Notes under the pieces: model-generated | Seen by the model: the letters and a program-made list of their open reading frames with translations, nothing else | Database searches by the model: none | Told to the model about the DNA's origin: nothing | Shown here: positions 45,384 through 53,730 of the stretch, in pieces | How positions within the stretch are numbered: position 1 is the stretch's first letter | Layout of the letters: each line of letters opens with the position of its first letter | Assembly (NCBI RefSeq): GCF_050176255.1 | Contig: NZ_JBFXIE010000012.1 | Length of the DNA stretch: 64,000 nucleotides | Source of the DNA: JBFXIE01 sp050176255 | Lineage (GTDB): Bacteria; Pseudomonadota; Gammaproteobacteria; Burkholderiales; Burkholderiaceae_C | Reading direction: 5' to 3' (one strand) | Position numbers and translations under genes: made by a program

Positions 45384-45791
45384 TCAGCCGAGGAAGGGGG
45401 GTGTCGAAGAGGCGCCGGGCGGCCCGCGCGCAGGCAAAGGTGCGCGGCTGAGTGCCGGCACATGCGTCTGGCGCAAGGCAGACCGCGCAAACATGTGAGC
45501 CGGCTGCCCTAAGCCGTGCAGCGCAGCACCGTCTGGCGGGGGCAGCAGGAATGGCAGACACAATGCGCAGTCCAGCGTGTGCGCGCGATGGGCAGTGCTG
45601 TCGGTGTCCGTCGCAGTATTGCCGCTGACCGCCACCCAGCGCTCCTCGCCCGATGCGCTGCAGACACGTTCCCAGCCGCCGTTCAGCGGCCCTGCCTGTA
45701 CCCAGGGTGACGCCATCGCCACACCCAGCGACAGGACAAAGCACGCCAGCAACAGGCGCGCCAGGCGTGGAGCATTGCGCAGAACATGCAT
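45384..45791 (-). CDS. DUF2946 family exported protein
   Basis: A 135-aa protein with an N-terminal signal or anchor segment (LARLLLACFVLSLGVAMA). A short extracytoplasmic part holds VCSASGEERWVAVSG and the paired cysteines DCALCLPFLLPP, the marks of DUF2946. The C terminus is Pro/Arg-rich. Members often lie beside copper uptake or PCu(A)C genes, as here (gap about 96 bp), so a part in copper handling is inferred. No direct function is known to me. Confidence 0.75.
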   Translation of the reverse strand: MHVLRNAPRLARLLLACFVLSLGVAMASPWVQAGPLNGGWERVCSASGEERWVAVSGNTATDTDSTAHRAHTLDCALCLPFLLPPPDGAALHGLGQPAHMFARSALRQTHVPALSRAPLPARGPPGASSTPPFLG

Positions 45792-45886
45792 GGTGCACGC
45801 ATTATCGACGGGCAGACGGACTCCACGCCTGCCGGGCAGGGCGGCATTGGCGGGGGTGCTTGCTGGCTCTTAGCGCGGGGGAGTCG

Positions 45887-46322
45887 CTACAGCAGGATGA
45901 TCTCGGCACGGCCATTCAGGATGGGCTTGCACAGGATCTTGTAGCCGTGCGCATCAAAGCCCGGCGCCACCGTATCCAGTCGCCGGGCTGCATGCACATC
46001 AGCGGCGCTGCCCAGGTGGTGCCAGTGGCGGATGACGTGGATCTGCTGCCAGCCGCCATCGCGCTCCACCAGACCAGTGGCGCCCGGGTAGGGCCAGCAG
46101 GTGGCTGCGCGAATTGACGCTCTTGCCGATGTGCAGCGGCAAGTCCCCATCGGCACCGTGAAAGATATACACCCCCGGCGCGCAAGGCATGTTCTCAATG
46201 GCCACGCGCAGGTGGCCGGGGTATTCGTGGGCGCGGGTCTCGCCAAACCCGCAGTGGCGGCGGCGGTGCAGTTGCAGTCTCTCGAAAAAGGGGCGCGCAT
46301 CGGAGGCTGCAATTGTGGCAAC
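45887..46322 (-). pseudogene. cho: remnant of the UvrC-like endonuclease gene cho (internal deletion and frameshift)
   Basis: Two parts of one protein lie next to each other in different frames. The upstream part encodes HEYPGHLRVAIENMPCAPGV and YIFHGADGDLPLHIGKSVNS, a GIY-YIG domain with its IGKSVN motif. The downstream part, in another frame, encodes CWPYPGATGLVERDGGWQQI, then HVIRHWHHLG and APGFDAHGYKILCKPIL. Both align in order with the start and end of E. coli Cho (about 295 aa) as I recall it. Roughly 150-170 residues between them are missing, and the junction near 46095-46110 (ACCTGCTGGCC) shifts the frame. No start codon for the first part is evident. The product cannot work as a nuclease. 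Confidence 0.8.
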
Positions 46323-46340
46323 GATCGATCCCCGGTAGAG

Positions 46341-46380
46341 AAAAGAAAAAACCCCGCTGCGTTTGTGACAGCGGGGTTTT
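46341..46380 (-). terminator. intrinsic terminator after tRNA-Lys
   Basis: AAAACCCCGCTG (46348-46359) and CAGCGGGGTTTT (46369-46380) form a perfect 12-bp stem with a 9-nt loop. On the minus strand it runs into TTTTTTCTTTT, suited to ending the tRNA-Lys transcript. Confidence 0.85.
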
Positions 46381-46400
46381 GTGTGCCGAGAGGCAGGTCT

Positions 46401-46476
46401 TGGTGGGCCCTGAAGGATTCGAACCTTCGACCAACGGATTAAGAGTCCGCTGCTCTACCAACTGAGCTAAGAGCCC
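46401..46476 (-). tRNA. tRNA-Lys (anticodon CTT)
   Basis: On the minus strand GGGCTCT pairs with AGGGCCC, followed by discriminator A and encoded CCA. The D arm is TAGCTCAGTTGGTAGAGCA. The anticodon loop CTCTTAA between GCGGA and TCCGT gives CTT. The T arm GAAGGTTCGAATCCTTC is complete. Confidence 0.97.
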
Positions 46477-46557
46477 TATTTTTAGGGTGCCGCGTTGCAG
46501 CACAGCCAAGGATTATGCATCAACTTTTTTGTGCACTTGGCAAATTTGGCAAAAAAA

Positions 46558-47535
46558 TTACATCAGCAAATGCTCACCCGCGTTGTCGCCGCCCAGGATC
46601 ACGTAGTTCACCTTGCGGATGTCCATCAGCTTCTTGCCGCCCGAATAGCTGATGGAGCTTTGCACGTCCTGCTCCATCTCGATGAGTGTGTCGGCCAGCG
46701 GGCCTTTGAGGGGCTCCAGGATGCGCTTGCCTTCAACATGCCGGTACTCGCCCTTGTTGAAGTCGCTGGCCGAGCCATAGTATTCCTTGAACAGTTCGCC
46801 GTTCACCTCCACGGTGCGGCCCGGCGATTCCTCATGGCCTGCGAACAGGGCGCCTGCCATCACCATGGTGGCGCCAAAGCGCACGCTCTTGGCAATGTCA
46901 CCATGGCTGCGGATGCCGCCGTCGGCAATGATGGGTTTGGTGGCCACGCGTGCGCACCACTTCAGGGCGGATAGTTGCCAGCCGCCCGTGCCAAAGCCTG
47001 TTTTCAGCTTGGTGATGCACACCTTGCCCGGGCCCACGCCGACCTTGGTGGCGTCTGCCCCCCAGTTTTCCAGGTCGATCACGGCCTCGGGCGTGGCCAC
47101 GTTCCCGGCAATCACGAAGGCCTGGGGCAGTTTGTCCTTCAGATAGCCGACCATCGCCTTGACGCTGTCGGCATGGCCGTGGGCAATGTCGATGGTGATG
47201 TATTCGGGGCACAGTCCTTCGGCCACCAACTGGTCCACGGTGTCGTAGTCCGGCTGTTTGACGCCCAGCGAGATCGAGGCGTAGCACCCCTTGGCGCGCA
47301 TGCTGCGCACAAACTGCAGGTTGTCCAGGTCGAAGCGGTGCATGACGTAGAAGTAGCCGTTGTGCGCCAGCCAGGTGCAGATGTTCTCGTCCACCACCGT
47401 CTTCATGTTGGCGGGCACTACCGGGATGCGAAAGCGCCGCCCGCCCAGCTCGACGCTGGTGTCGCATTCCGATCGGCTGTTCACGCGGCATTTGCGTGGC
47501 AGCAAAAGGATGTGGTCGTAGTCGAAGATTTCCAT
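46558..47535 (-). CDS. guaC: GMP reductase
   Basis: Reduces GMP to IMP with NADPH in purine salvage; a TIM barrel of the IMPDH/GMPR family. The 325-aa length and the start MEIFDYDHILLLPRK fit the shorter bacterial GuaC class. The catalytic cysteine is C173 in GVGPGKVCITKLKTGFGTGGWQ. Other marks are ITIDIAHGHADSV, IADGGIRSHGDIAKSVRFGATMVMAG and the C-terminal YSGGKKLMDIR. IMPDH-type CBS domains are absent, which favours GMP reductase over IMP dehydrogenase. Confidence 0.95.
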   Translation of the reverse strand: MEIFDYDHILLLPRKCRVNSRSECDTSVELGGRRFRIPVVPANMKTVVDENICTWLAHNGYFYVMHRFDLDNLQFVRSMRAKGCYASISLGVKQPDYDTVDQLVAEGLCPEYITIDIAHGHADSVKAMVGYLKDKLPQAFVIAGNVATPEAVIDLENWGADATKVGVGPGKVCITKLKTGFGTGGWQLSALKWCARVATKPIIADGGIRSHGDIAKSVRFGATMVMAGALFAGHEESPGRTVEVNGELFKEYYGSASDFNKGEYRHVEGKRILEPLKGPLADTLIEMEQDVQSSISYSGGKKLMDIRKVNYVILGGDNAGEHLLM

Positions 47536-47937
47536 GTGTTTACCCGGTGTCCTAATGATTTACGCAAACACGCTGAGTGCATTGCGCTGGCTGTTGCGCC
47601 GCCTCATGTTGCCGCACCTGCCTGTCGCGGGTTCTGAGCTTGGCGTTGTTCCGTGAGGTCGCGGCGTCAATGCTGTCGTCCGTCCGGGACCGGGGGGGCG
47701 CTGCCAGGAGCGTTCTGGGGCGCATCGGCTGCAGCCGGCACGCGCCGAACCGCCCGGGTTGTCAGGTTGGGGGCAGCAAAGTCGCCTGGTGCTGGAGTAA
47801 CGGCTGAAACACCCATGATGCAGGTCAGGCGGTGGTGAGAGAGGGGCGCACTTCACCAAGTATCCGGCGCCACCGGGCGGCTTGTCAAAACTGCGGGCAA
47901 CGCCGGGGCCAGTCCGGTTCATTTGCGACGATTTGTG

Positions 47938-47990
47938 CAAAAAAGGCCTTTAACCCTTTATACGCAAGCGCTGACAGCTATCAGTTTTGA
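47938..47990 (-). repeat. dispersed palindromic repeat
   Basis: Plus-strand reading AAAAAAGGCCTTTAACCCTT then TATACGCAAGCGCTGACAGC and TATCAGTTTTGA. It shares CAAGCGCTGACAGCTATCA with the copy at 30.1 kb, as well as a preceding GCCTTT-A-CCTTT pattern. Confidence 0.8.
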
Positions 47991-48065
47991 TGTGATTTGA
48001 CCTGGCTGGCTCTGGGGGGCGGCCGGCCTTCGTCACTGGGGGCGTCGCGGGGCCGGGGCGCTTTC

Positions 48066-48071
48066 TACAAT
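48066..48071 (+). promoter_or_regulatory. -10-like TACAAT exactly 6 nt before the helicase ATG
   Basis: TACAAT (5 of 6), GGCCCC, ATG. Predicts a transcript beginning at the start codon. No Shine-Dalgarno precedes the ATG, and no clear -35 is visible. Confidence 0.5.
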
Positions 48072-48077
48072 GGCCCC

Positions 48078-50510
48078 ATGTCCCCACAAGACCCGTTTCT
48101 GGGCGCCCCGAACACCGGTGCCGCCGCCGCTTCGCCCCTGCTGGCCCACCTCAACCCCGAGCAGCTTGCTGCCGTCACGCTGCCCGCCGGCCATGCCCTC
48201 ATTCTGGCGGGCGCAGGTTCGGGCAAGACGCGCGTGCTCACCACGCGCATTGCCTGGCTGCTGCAAAACGGCCAGGCCACGCCCGGCGGCATTCTGGCCG
48301 TCACCTTCACCAACAAGGCCGCCAAGGAGATGGTGGCGCGCCTGACAGCCATGCTGCCGGTGAACGTGCGCGGCATGTGGATCGGCACCTTTCACGGCCT
48401 GTGCAACCGCCTGCTGCGCGCGCACCACAAGGCGGCGGGCCTGGCGCAGACCTTCCAGATCCTGGACACGCAGGATCAGCTCTCGGCCATCAAGCGGCTG
48501 TGCAAGCAGCACAACGTGGATGACGAGCGCTTTCCGCCCAAGCAACTGCAGTACTTCATTGCCGGCTGCAAGGAAGAGGGCCGGCGCCCGCGCGACGTGG
48601 TCGCCTCTGACCCGGATACGCGCAAAAAGGTCGAGCTTTACCAGCTGTACGAGGACCAATGCCAGCGCGAGGGCGTGGTCGATTTTGGCGAGCTGATGCT
48701 GCGCAGCTACGAGCTGTTGCGCGACAACGACCCCATCCGCGCGCATTACCAGCGGCGTTTTGCGCACATTCTGGTGGACGAGTTTCAGGACACCAACCGC
48801 CTGCAGTACCTGTGGCTCAAGCAACTGGCCGGCGACGAGGTGAACGGCCGCTTCGAGGCGCACGGCAGTGTGATTGCCGTGGGCGACGATGACCAGAGCA
48901 TCTACGCCTTTCGCGGCGCGCGCGTGGGCAACATGCAGGATTTTGTGCGGGAGTTCAACGTCCGGCACCAGATCAAGCTGGAGCAGAACTACCGCAGTTA
49001 CAGCAACATTCTGGACTCGGCCAATGCGCTCATCAGCCACAACAGCCGCCGCCTGGGCAAAAACCTGCGCACCACGCAGGGCGCGGGCGAGCCCGTGCGC
49101 GTGTACGAGGCCACCAGCGACCTGGCCGAGGCGCAGTGGATGGTGGACGAGATCAAGCAACTGGTGAAGAACGACGGCTTTGAGCGCCGCGAGATCGCCG
49201 TGCTCTACCGCAGCAACGCGCAAAGCCGCGTGATTGAAACCGCGCTGTTCAATGCTGCCGTGCCGTACCGCGTGTACGGCGGCCTGCGCTTTTTCGAGCG
49301 CGCCGAAATCAAGCACGCGCTGGCCTACCTGCGCCTGCTGGAGAACCCGCACGACGACACCAGCTTTGCGCGCGTGGTCAACTTTCCGCCGCGCGGCATT
49401 GGCGCGCGCAGCATCGAGGTGCTGCAGGACGCGGCGCGCAGCGCGGGCTGCTCGCTGCACGACGCCGTGAGCGCCGTGCCCGGCAAGGCAGGCGCCAACC
49501 TGGGCGCGTTTGTGGCCATGATTGATGTGCTGCGCGAGCAGACCCAGGGGCAGAACCTGCGCAACATCATCGAGCGCATGCTGGACGCCACCGGCCTGAT
49601 CGAGCACTTTCGCAGCGAAAAAGAAGGCGCGGACCGCATCGAGAATCTGGAAGAACTGGTCAACGCCGCCGAGAGCTTTGTCACGCAAGAAGGCTTTGGC
49701 CGTGACGCCGTGGCCCTGCCGCTGGACGAGCACGGCAGCCCGCTCACGCAAAGCCCCGCCAGCCAGGGGCTGGATGTGAATGCGCCGCTGCTGGGCGAAC
49801 CCTTGAGGCCGACCGTGCCCGGCGTGGTGGATGCCGACACCGGCGAAACCCTCTCGCCCCTGGCCGCCTTCCTCAGCCACGCCGCGCTCGAGGCCGGCGA
49901 CAACCAGGCCCAGGCCGGGCAGGACGCCGTACAGCTGATGACCGTGCATGCCTCCAAGGGTCTGGAATTCGACGCCGTGTTCATCGGCGGCATCGAGGAA
50001 GGCCTGTTCCCGCACGAAAACGCCCTGAGCGACCAGGGCGGTCTGGAGGAAGAGCGCCGCCTGATGTACGTGGCCATCACGCGCGCGCGCAAGCGCCTGT
50101 ACCTGAGCCATTCGCAAACGCGCATGCTGCATGGCCAGACGCGCTACAACGTCAAGAGCCGCTTTTTTGACGAGCTGCCCGAGGGCGCACTCAAGTGGAT
50201 CACGCCAAAGCAGCAGGGGTTTGGTACTTTTGCTCCTAATACAGGAGCTGGTGGCGCTTATGGATCAAGCGCCAGAGGCCCATTTGGCTTCAAGTCTGAA
50301 ACCTTTGCCAGCCCGCCGGTGCCGCCCCAGAAGGCCGCCCCGGCGCATGGTCTGCGCGCCGGCATTGCAGTGTTCCACACCAAGTTTGGCGAGGGCAAGG
50401 TGCTGGCCATCGAAGGGCAGGGCGACGACGCCCGCGCCCAGGTCAGCTTTACCCGCCACGGCACCAAGTGGCTGGCGCTGAGCGTGGCCAAGCTGACGGT
50501 GGTGGAGTAA
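48078..50510 (+). CDS. uvrD: ATP-dependent DNA helicase, UvrD/Rep family
   Basis: A superfamily 1A 3'-to-5' helicase of repair and replication restart; 810 aa. Motifs in order: Q region LNPEQLAAVTLPAGHALILAGAGSGKTRVL (Walker A), AVTFTNKAAKEM (Ia), LVDEFQDTN (II), GDDDQSIYAFRGA (III), QNYRS (IV), VQLMTVHASKGLEFD (V) and VAITRARK (VI). The C-terminal Tudor-like end GIAVFHTKFGEGKVLAIEGQ-ARAQVSF supports UvrD/PcrA over Rep. Residues about 714-738 (FGTFAPNTGAGGAYGSSARG and on) are encoded by a dispersed repeat in the linker before that end. The ATG at 48078 follows a -10-like box by 6 nt. Confidence 0.94.
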   Translation: MSPQDPFLGAPNTGAAAASPLLAHLNPEQLAAVTLPAGHALILAGAGSGKTRVLTTRIAWLLQNGQATPGGILAVTFTNKAAKEMVARLTAMLPVNVRGMWIGTFHGLCNRLLRAHHKAAGLAQTFQILDTQDQLSAIKRLCKQHNVDDERFPPKQLQYFIAGCKEEGRRPRDVVASDPDTRKKVELYQLYEDQCQREGVVDFGELMLRSYELLRDNDPIRAHYQRRFAHILVDEFQDTNRLQYLWLKQLAGDEVNGRFEAHGSVIAVGDDDQSIYAFRGARVGNMQDFVREFNVRHQIKLEQNYRSYSNILDSANALISHNSRRLGKNLRTTQGAGEPVRVYEATSDLAEAQWMVDEIKQLVKNDGFERREIAVLYRSNAQSRVIETALFNAAVPYRVYGGLRFFERAEIKHALAYLRLLENPHDDTSFARVVNFPPRGIGARSIEVLQDAARSAGCSLHDAVSAVPGKAGANLGAFVAMIDVLREQTQGQNLRNIIERMLDATGLIEHFRSEKEGADRIENLEELVNAAESFVTQEGFGRDAVALPLDEHGSPLTQSPASQGLDVNAPLLGEPLRPTVPGVVDADTGETLSPLAAFLSHAALEAGDNQAQAGQDAVQLMTVHASKGLEFDAVFIGGIEEGLFPHENALSDQGGLEEERRLMYVAITRARKRLYLSHSQTRMLHGQTRYNVKSRFFDELPEGALKWITPKQQGFGTFAPNTGAGGAYGSSARGPFGFKSETFASPPVPPQKAAPAHGLRAGIAVFHTKFGEGKVLAIEGQGDDARAQVSFTRHGTKWLALSVAKLTVVE
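50220..50291 (+). repeat. dispersed palindromic repeat inside the uvrD coding region, in frame
   Basis: TTTGGTACTTTTGCTCCTAA then TACAGGAGCTGGTGGCGCTT, ATGGATCAAGCGCCAGAGGC and CCATTTGGCTT. TGGCGCTT pairs with AAGCGCCA around ATGGATC, and the flanks follow the order of the intergenic copies. It contributes about 24 codons without a stop. Confidence 0.75.
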
Positions 50511-50526
50511 GAAGCCAAGGGGCGCG

Positions 50527-51543
50527 TCAGCGCCCGCCCGCCGGGCGCCAGGCGTTGACCATGGCCACCAGCGACAGCATCACCGGCACCTCGACCAGCA
50601 CGCCCACCACGGTGGCCAGCGCGGCGCCGGAGTTCAGGCCGAACAGCGAAATCGCCACGGCCACTGCCAGCTCAAAAAAGTTGGAGGTGCCGATCAAACA
50701 GGCAGGCCCGGCGACGTCGTGCGGCAGACGCAGCCATTTGGCGGCCCACCAGCTCAAAAAGAAGATGCCGTAGGTTTGCAGCACCAGCGGCACTGCAATC
50801 AGGCCAATCACGCCCGGCTGGGCCACGATGGTTTCTGCCTGAAAGCCGAACAGCAACACCACGGTGGCGATCAGCCCGGCCACCGACCAGGGCTTGAGCC
50901 GGGCGACGAAGTCGGCCACGGCATGGCTTGATCGCCGCTGCAGCGCATGGCGGGTAGCCATGCCTGCCGCCAGCGGCAGCACCACGTACAGCACGGTGGA
51001 CAGCACCAGGGTTTGCCAGGGCACGGCCACGTCGGTCACGCCCAGCAAAAAGGCGGCAATCGGCGCAAAGGCCACCACCATGATCAGGTCGTTGACCGAT
51101 ACCTGCACCAGCGTGTAGCTGGCGTCGCCCTTCACCAGCTGGCTCCAGACGAACACCATCGCCGTGCAGGGCGCCACGCCCAGCAAGATCATGCCGGCGA
51201 TGTATTCCTGGGCCGATTGCGGGTCCACCCAGGGGGCAAACAGGTGCTGGAAGAACAGCACGCCCAGGGCGGCCATGGTGAATGGCTTGATCAGCCAGTT
51301 GACCGCCAGGGTCAGCAGCAGGCCGCGGGGCTTTTGGCCCACTTCCTTCACGGCGCCCCAGTCGATCTGGATCATCATCGGGTAGATCATCACCCAGATG
51401 AACACGGCCACGACCAGGTTCACATGGGCAATCTCCAGCGCGGCAATCGCCTGGAAGGCGGCAGGCGCCCACAGGCCCAGGCCCACGCCTGCGGCAATGC
51501 CCAGGGCCACCCAGACGGTCAAATAGCGTTCAAACAATCCCAT
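50527..51543 (-). CDS. acr3: ACR3 family arsenite efflux transporter
   Basis: Exports arsenite from the cytoplasm. The 338-aa protein has ten predicted helices. The key cysteine C126 lies in GVAPCTAMVFVWSQL in helix 4, and FFELAVAVAISLFGLNSGAALATVVG in helix 9 is typical of Acr3. Last gene of the arsenic operon, 52 bp after the arsR-arsC fusion; convergent with uvrD, only 16 bp apart. Confidence 0.95.
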   Translation of the reverse strand: MGLFERYLTVWVALGIAAGVGLGLWAPAAFQAIAALEIAHVNLVVAVFIWVMIYPMMIQIDWGAVKEVGQKPRGLLLTLAVNWLIKPFTMAALGVLFFQHLFAPWVDPQSAQEYIAGMILLGVAPCTAMVFVWSQLVKGDASYTLVQVSVNDLIMVVAFAPIAAFLLGVTDVAVPWQTLVLSTVLYVVLPLAAGMATRHALQRRSSHAVADFVARLKPWSVAGLIATVVLLFGFQAETIVAQPGVIGLIAVPLVLQTYGIFFLSWWAAKWLRLPHDVAGPACLIGTSNFFELAVAVAISLFGLNSGAALATVVGVLVEVPVMLSLVAMVNAWRPAGGR

Positions 51544-51595
51544 ACTGGGGGCTCCGGCAAAAAATGGGCTGCGGTACTGCAGGCGGGGCAGGCGT

Positions 51596-52456
51596 TCAGG
51601 CCGGCTGGCGGCCGATCTGGCTCATTTCGCTTTGCAGCGACAGGTGATCCAGCTTTTCGATGGGCAGGCTCAGAAACAGGCTGATGCGGCGGTGCAGGAT
51701 CAGAAAGGCGTCTGAATAGGCCTTGCGGATTTCTTCTTCGCTGCCGACGGCTCCCACCGGGTCGGGCACGCCCCAGTGGGCGGACATGGGCTGGCCCGGC
51801 AACAGGGGGCAGGTTTCGCCGGCGGCCTTGTCGCACACCGTCAGCACAAAGTGCATGACCGGGGCGTCTGGCTTGGCGAACTCGTCCCACGACTTGCTGT
51901 GCAGGCCCTCGGTGCTGACCTGGTTGCGGGTGAGCGCGTCCAGTGCCTGGGGGTGCACGGTGCCCCGGGGGTGGCTGCCGGCGCTGTAGGCGCGGAACTT
52001 GCCCCGGCCCAGCTGGTTGAGCAGGGCCTCGGCCATGATGCTGCGGGCAGAGTTGCCGGTGCACAAAAACAGAACGTTGTAGATCGGAGTGGTCATGGTT
52101 TCTCCAGGTTGGGGGAAATCGGCGGTGCAGCGGCTGTCAGGCGTATCCAGGCAGGGCTGGCCCTGGCAGCAGTTGGCGGTCAGAAAGTCCAGCAGTGCAT
52201 TCATCGCAGCGATGTGGGCGCGGTAGCGCAGGTTGCGGCCCTGGCGCTGTTGCGTCACCAGACGCGCGTGCATCAGCTCTTTGAGATGAAACGACAGCGA
52301 GGTGGGCGACAGGCCCAGCTGTTCGGCGATCTGGCTGGGGGTGGCGCCCTCGGGGCCGGCCACCACCAGCAGGCGGAACACGCGCAGGCGTGATTCCTGG
52401 GCCAGCGCGGCCAGGGCCTGCACGGCCTGGGCGTCGGTCAGGTCGGCGGCTCTCAT
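51596..52456 (-). CDS. ArsR repressor-ArsC arsenate reductase fusion
   Basis: A single 286-aa frame. Residues 1-115 form an ArsR/SmtB winged-helix repressor (helix-turn-helix about 36-66, SQIAEQLGLSPTSLSFHLKEL). It lacks the classic helix-4 ELCVCDL site but has C96, C97 and C102 (NCCQGQPC), matching the C-terminal As(III) site of Acidithiobacillus ferrooxidans ArsR (C95, C96, C102). Residues 121-286 form a low-molecular-weight-phosphatase-type ArsC with P-loop C132-TGNSA-R138 and redox cysteines C208 and C216. An ATG at codon 121 (position 52096) has GGAG 6 nt upstream, so free ArsC may also be made. It overlaps arsJ by 4 bp. Confidence 0.88.
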   Translation of the reverse strand: MRAADLTDAQAVQALAALAQESRLRVFRLLVVAGPEGATPSQIAEQLGLSPTSLSFHLKELMHARLVTQQRQGRNLRYRAHIAAMNALLDFLTANCCQGQPCLDTPDSRCTADFPQPGETMTTPIYNVLFLCTGNSARSIMAEALLNQLGRGKFRAYSAGSHPRGTVHPQALDALTRNQVSTEGLHSKSWDEFAKPDAPVMHFVLTVCDKAAGETCPLLPGQPMSAHWGVPDPVGAVGSEEEIRKAYSDAFLILHRRISLFLSLPIEKLDHLSLQSEMSQIGRQPA

Positions 52457-53724
52457 GCGGCTCTCGTTGAGACGGGCCGGGTGGTGGGCAGCCCCAGGGT
52501 CACCAGCCAGCACAGCGCCAGCATGGCGGCAGAGCCCAGCAGCGCGGCCAGCAGCCCACCCCATTGGTACAGCAGACCCGACAGCAGCGTGCCCAGAAAG
52601 CGCCCCAGGGCATTGGCTGCGTAGTAAAAGCCCACGTCCTCGGCGGCTTTTTCGGAGCCGGCGTAGGCCAGCACCAGATACGAGTGCACCGAAGAGTTGA
52701 CCGCAAACGCAAACCCGAACACCGCCAGGCCGCCGACCACCACCCATTCGAGCGCCGGGGCCTGCAGCGCCACGGCCAGTGCCAGGGCCAGCGGCACCAG
52801 GGCCAGCGCTGCGGACCAGTGGCGCGCTGCGGGCACTTCGCGGCTCAGGCCGTCCGCGCTGCGGCGCACGATCTGCGGCGCCAAAGCTTGCACCAGGCCG
52901 TATCCGATGGTCCAGGCTGCCAGAAAGCCGCCAACCATGGTGAAGCTCCAGCCCACCGAGTACAGAAACACTGGCACGCCGACGACAAACCACACATCGC
53001 GCGCGCCAAACAGGCCCACCCGTGCAGCTGCCAGCAGGTTGATGCCGGCGTTCTTGGCAAACAGTTCCTTGGCGCTTTTAGATGCCTTGCTCTTGCCCAT
53101 CATGCGGGGCAGCGCGGTGGCCACGGCCAGCAGCACCAGCGTCAGCAAACCGGCCATGGCCCACAGCGACGCCTGAAAGCCCAGCGTCTGCAGCAGCAGC
53201 CCGCCCAGGAAAAAGCCCACGCCTTTCATCGCGTTCTTGCTGCCGGTGAACCAGGCCACCCACTTGAACAATTGGCTTGCGCCCTGGTCCTTGGCCTGCG
53301 CCTGCGTGACCTTGATGGCTGACTTGCTGGCAGTCTTGGTCAAGTCCTTGGCGACCCCGCACACCCCCTGCGCCAGCACCACCCAGGCCACCGACAGCGT
53401 GGGGCCCCAGTCGGGCTGCAGCATGGACAGCAGGGTGAAGCCGATGATTTGCGTCACCAGCCCCACACCCAGCATGCGCGTGATGCCGTAGCGCGTAGCC
53501 AGCCAGCCGCCCACCAGGTTGGCCACGATGCCCGCAGCCTCGTAGAGCAGGAACAAAAAAGCCAGGGTGAACGGCGAATAGCCCAGTCGGTAAAAGTGCA
53601 ACAGCACCAGCATGCGCAGAGCGCCGTCGGTCAGCGTGAAACACCAGTAAGCAGCGGTGACGATGGCGTAGTTGCGCACGGCCTGGGTAGCGCCGGGCGA
53701 CGAGGAGGGTGCGGATTGCGGCAT
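52453..53724 (-). CDS. arsJ: organoarsenical efflux MFS transporter ArsJ
   Basis: Exports 1-arseno-3-phosphoglycerate, which then breaks down outside to arsenate. The 423-aa protein has 12 helices. Typical ArsJ segments are NYAIVTAAYWCFTLTDGALRMLVLLHFY at the start, LFLLYEAAGIVANLVGGWLATRYG, and GVAKDLTKTASKSAIK in the central loop. It starts 6 bp after the GAPDH stop; the pair GAPDH-ArsJ is the known module for this pathway. Confidence 0.95.
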   Translation of the reverse strand: MPQSAPSSSPGATQAVRNYAIVTAAYWCFTLTDGALRMLVLLHFYRLGYSPFTLAFLFLLYEAAGIVANLVGGWLATRYGITRMLGVGLVTQIIGFTLLSMLQPDWGPTLSVAWVVLAQGVCGVAKDLTKTASKSAIKVTQAQAKDQGASQLFKWVAWFTGSKNAMKGVGFFLGGLLLQTLGFQASLWAMAGLLTLVLLAVATALPRMMGKSKASKSAKELFAKNAGINLLAAARVGLFGARDVWFVVGVPVFLYSVGWSFTMVGGFLAAWTIGYGLVQALAPQIVRRSADGLSREVPAARHWSAALALVPLALALAVALQAPALEWVVVGGLAVFGFAFAVNSSVHSYLVLAYAGSEKAAEDVGFYYAANALGRFLGTLLSGLLYQWGGLLAALLGSAAMLALCWLVTLGLPTTRPVSTRAA

Positions 53725-53730
53725 GGCAGA

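Larger units (their letters stand above)
47536..48077. other. 542-bp intergenic region between guaC and the helicase gene
   Basis: Both flanking genes start here. Except for a dispersed repeat (47938-47990) and a -10-like element (48066-48071), I find no supported gene. Open frames are arginine- and proline-rich without motifs, as expected by chance in GC-rich DNA. Confidence 0.5.

Noticed and set aside
45887..46321. 144-codon minus-strand frame as an intact gene
   Set aside because: Only its second half resembles a protein (the Cho C terminus); its first half is out of frame with the GIY-YIG coding sequence. It is better explained as a deleted, frameshifted gene.
47560..47940. 126-codon minus-strand frame upstream of guaC
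   Set aside because: Pro/Arg/Cys-rich without motifs, and no ribosome site; typical of random GC-rich sequence.
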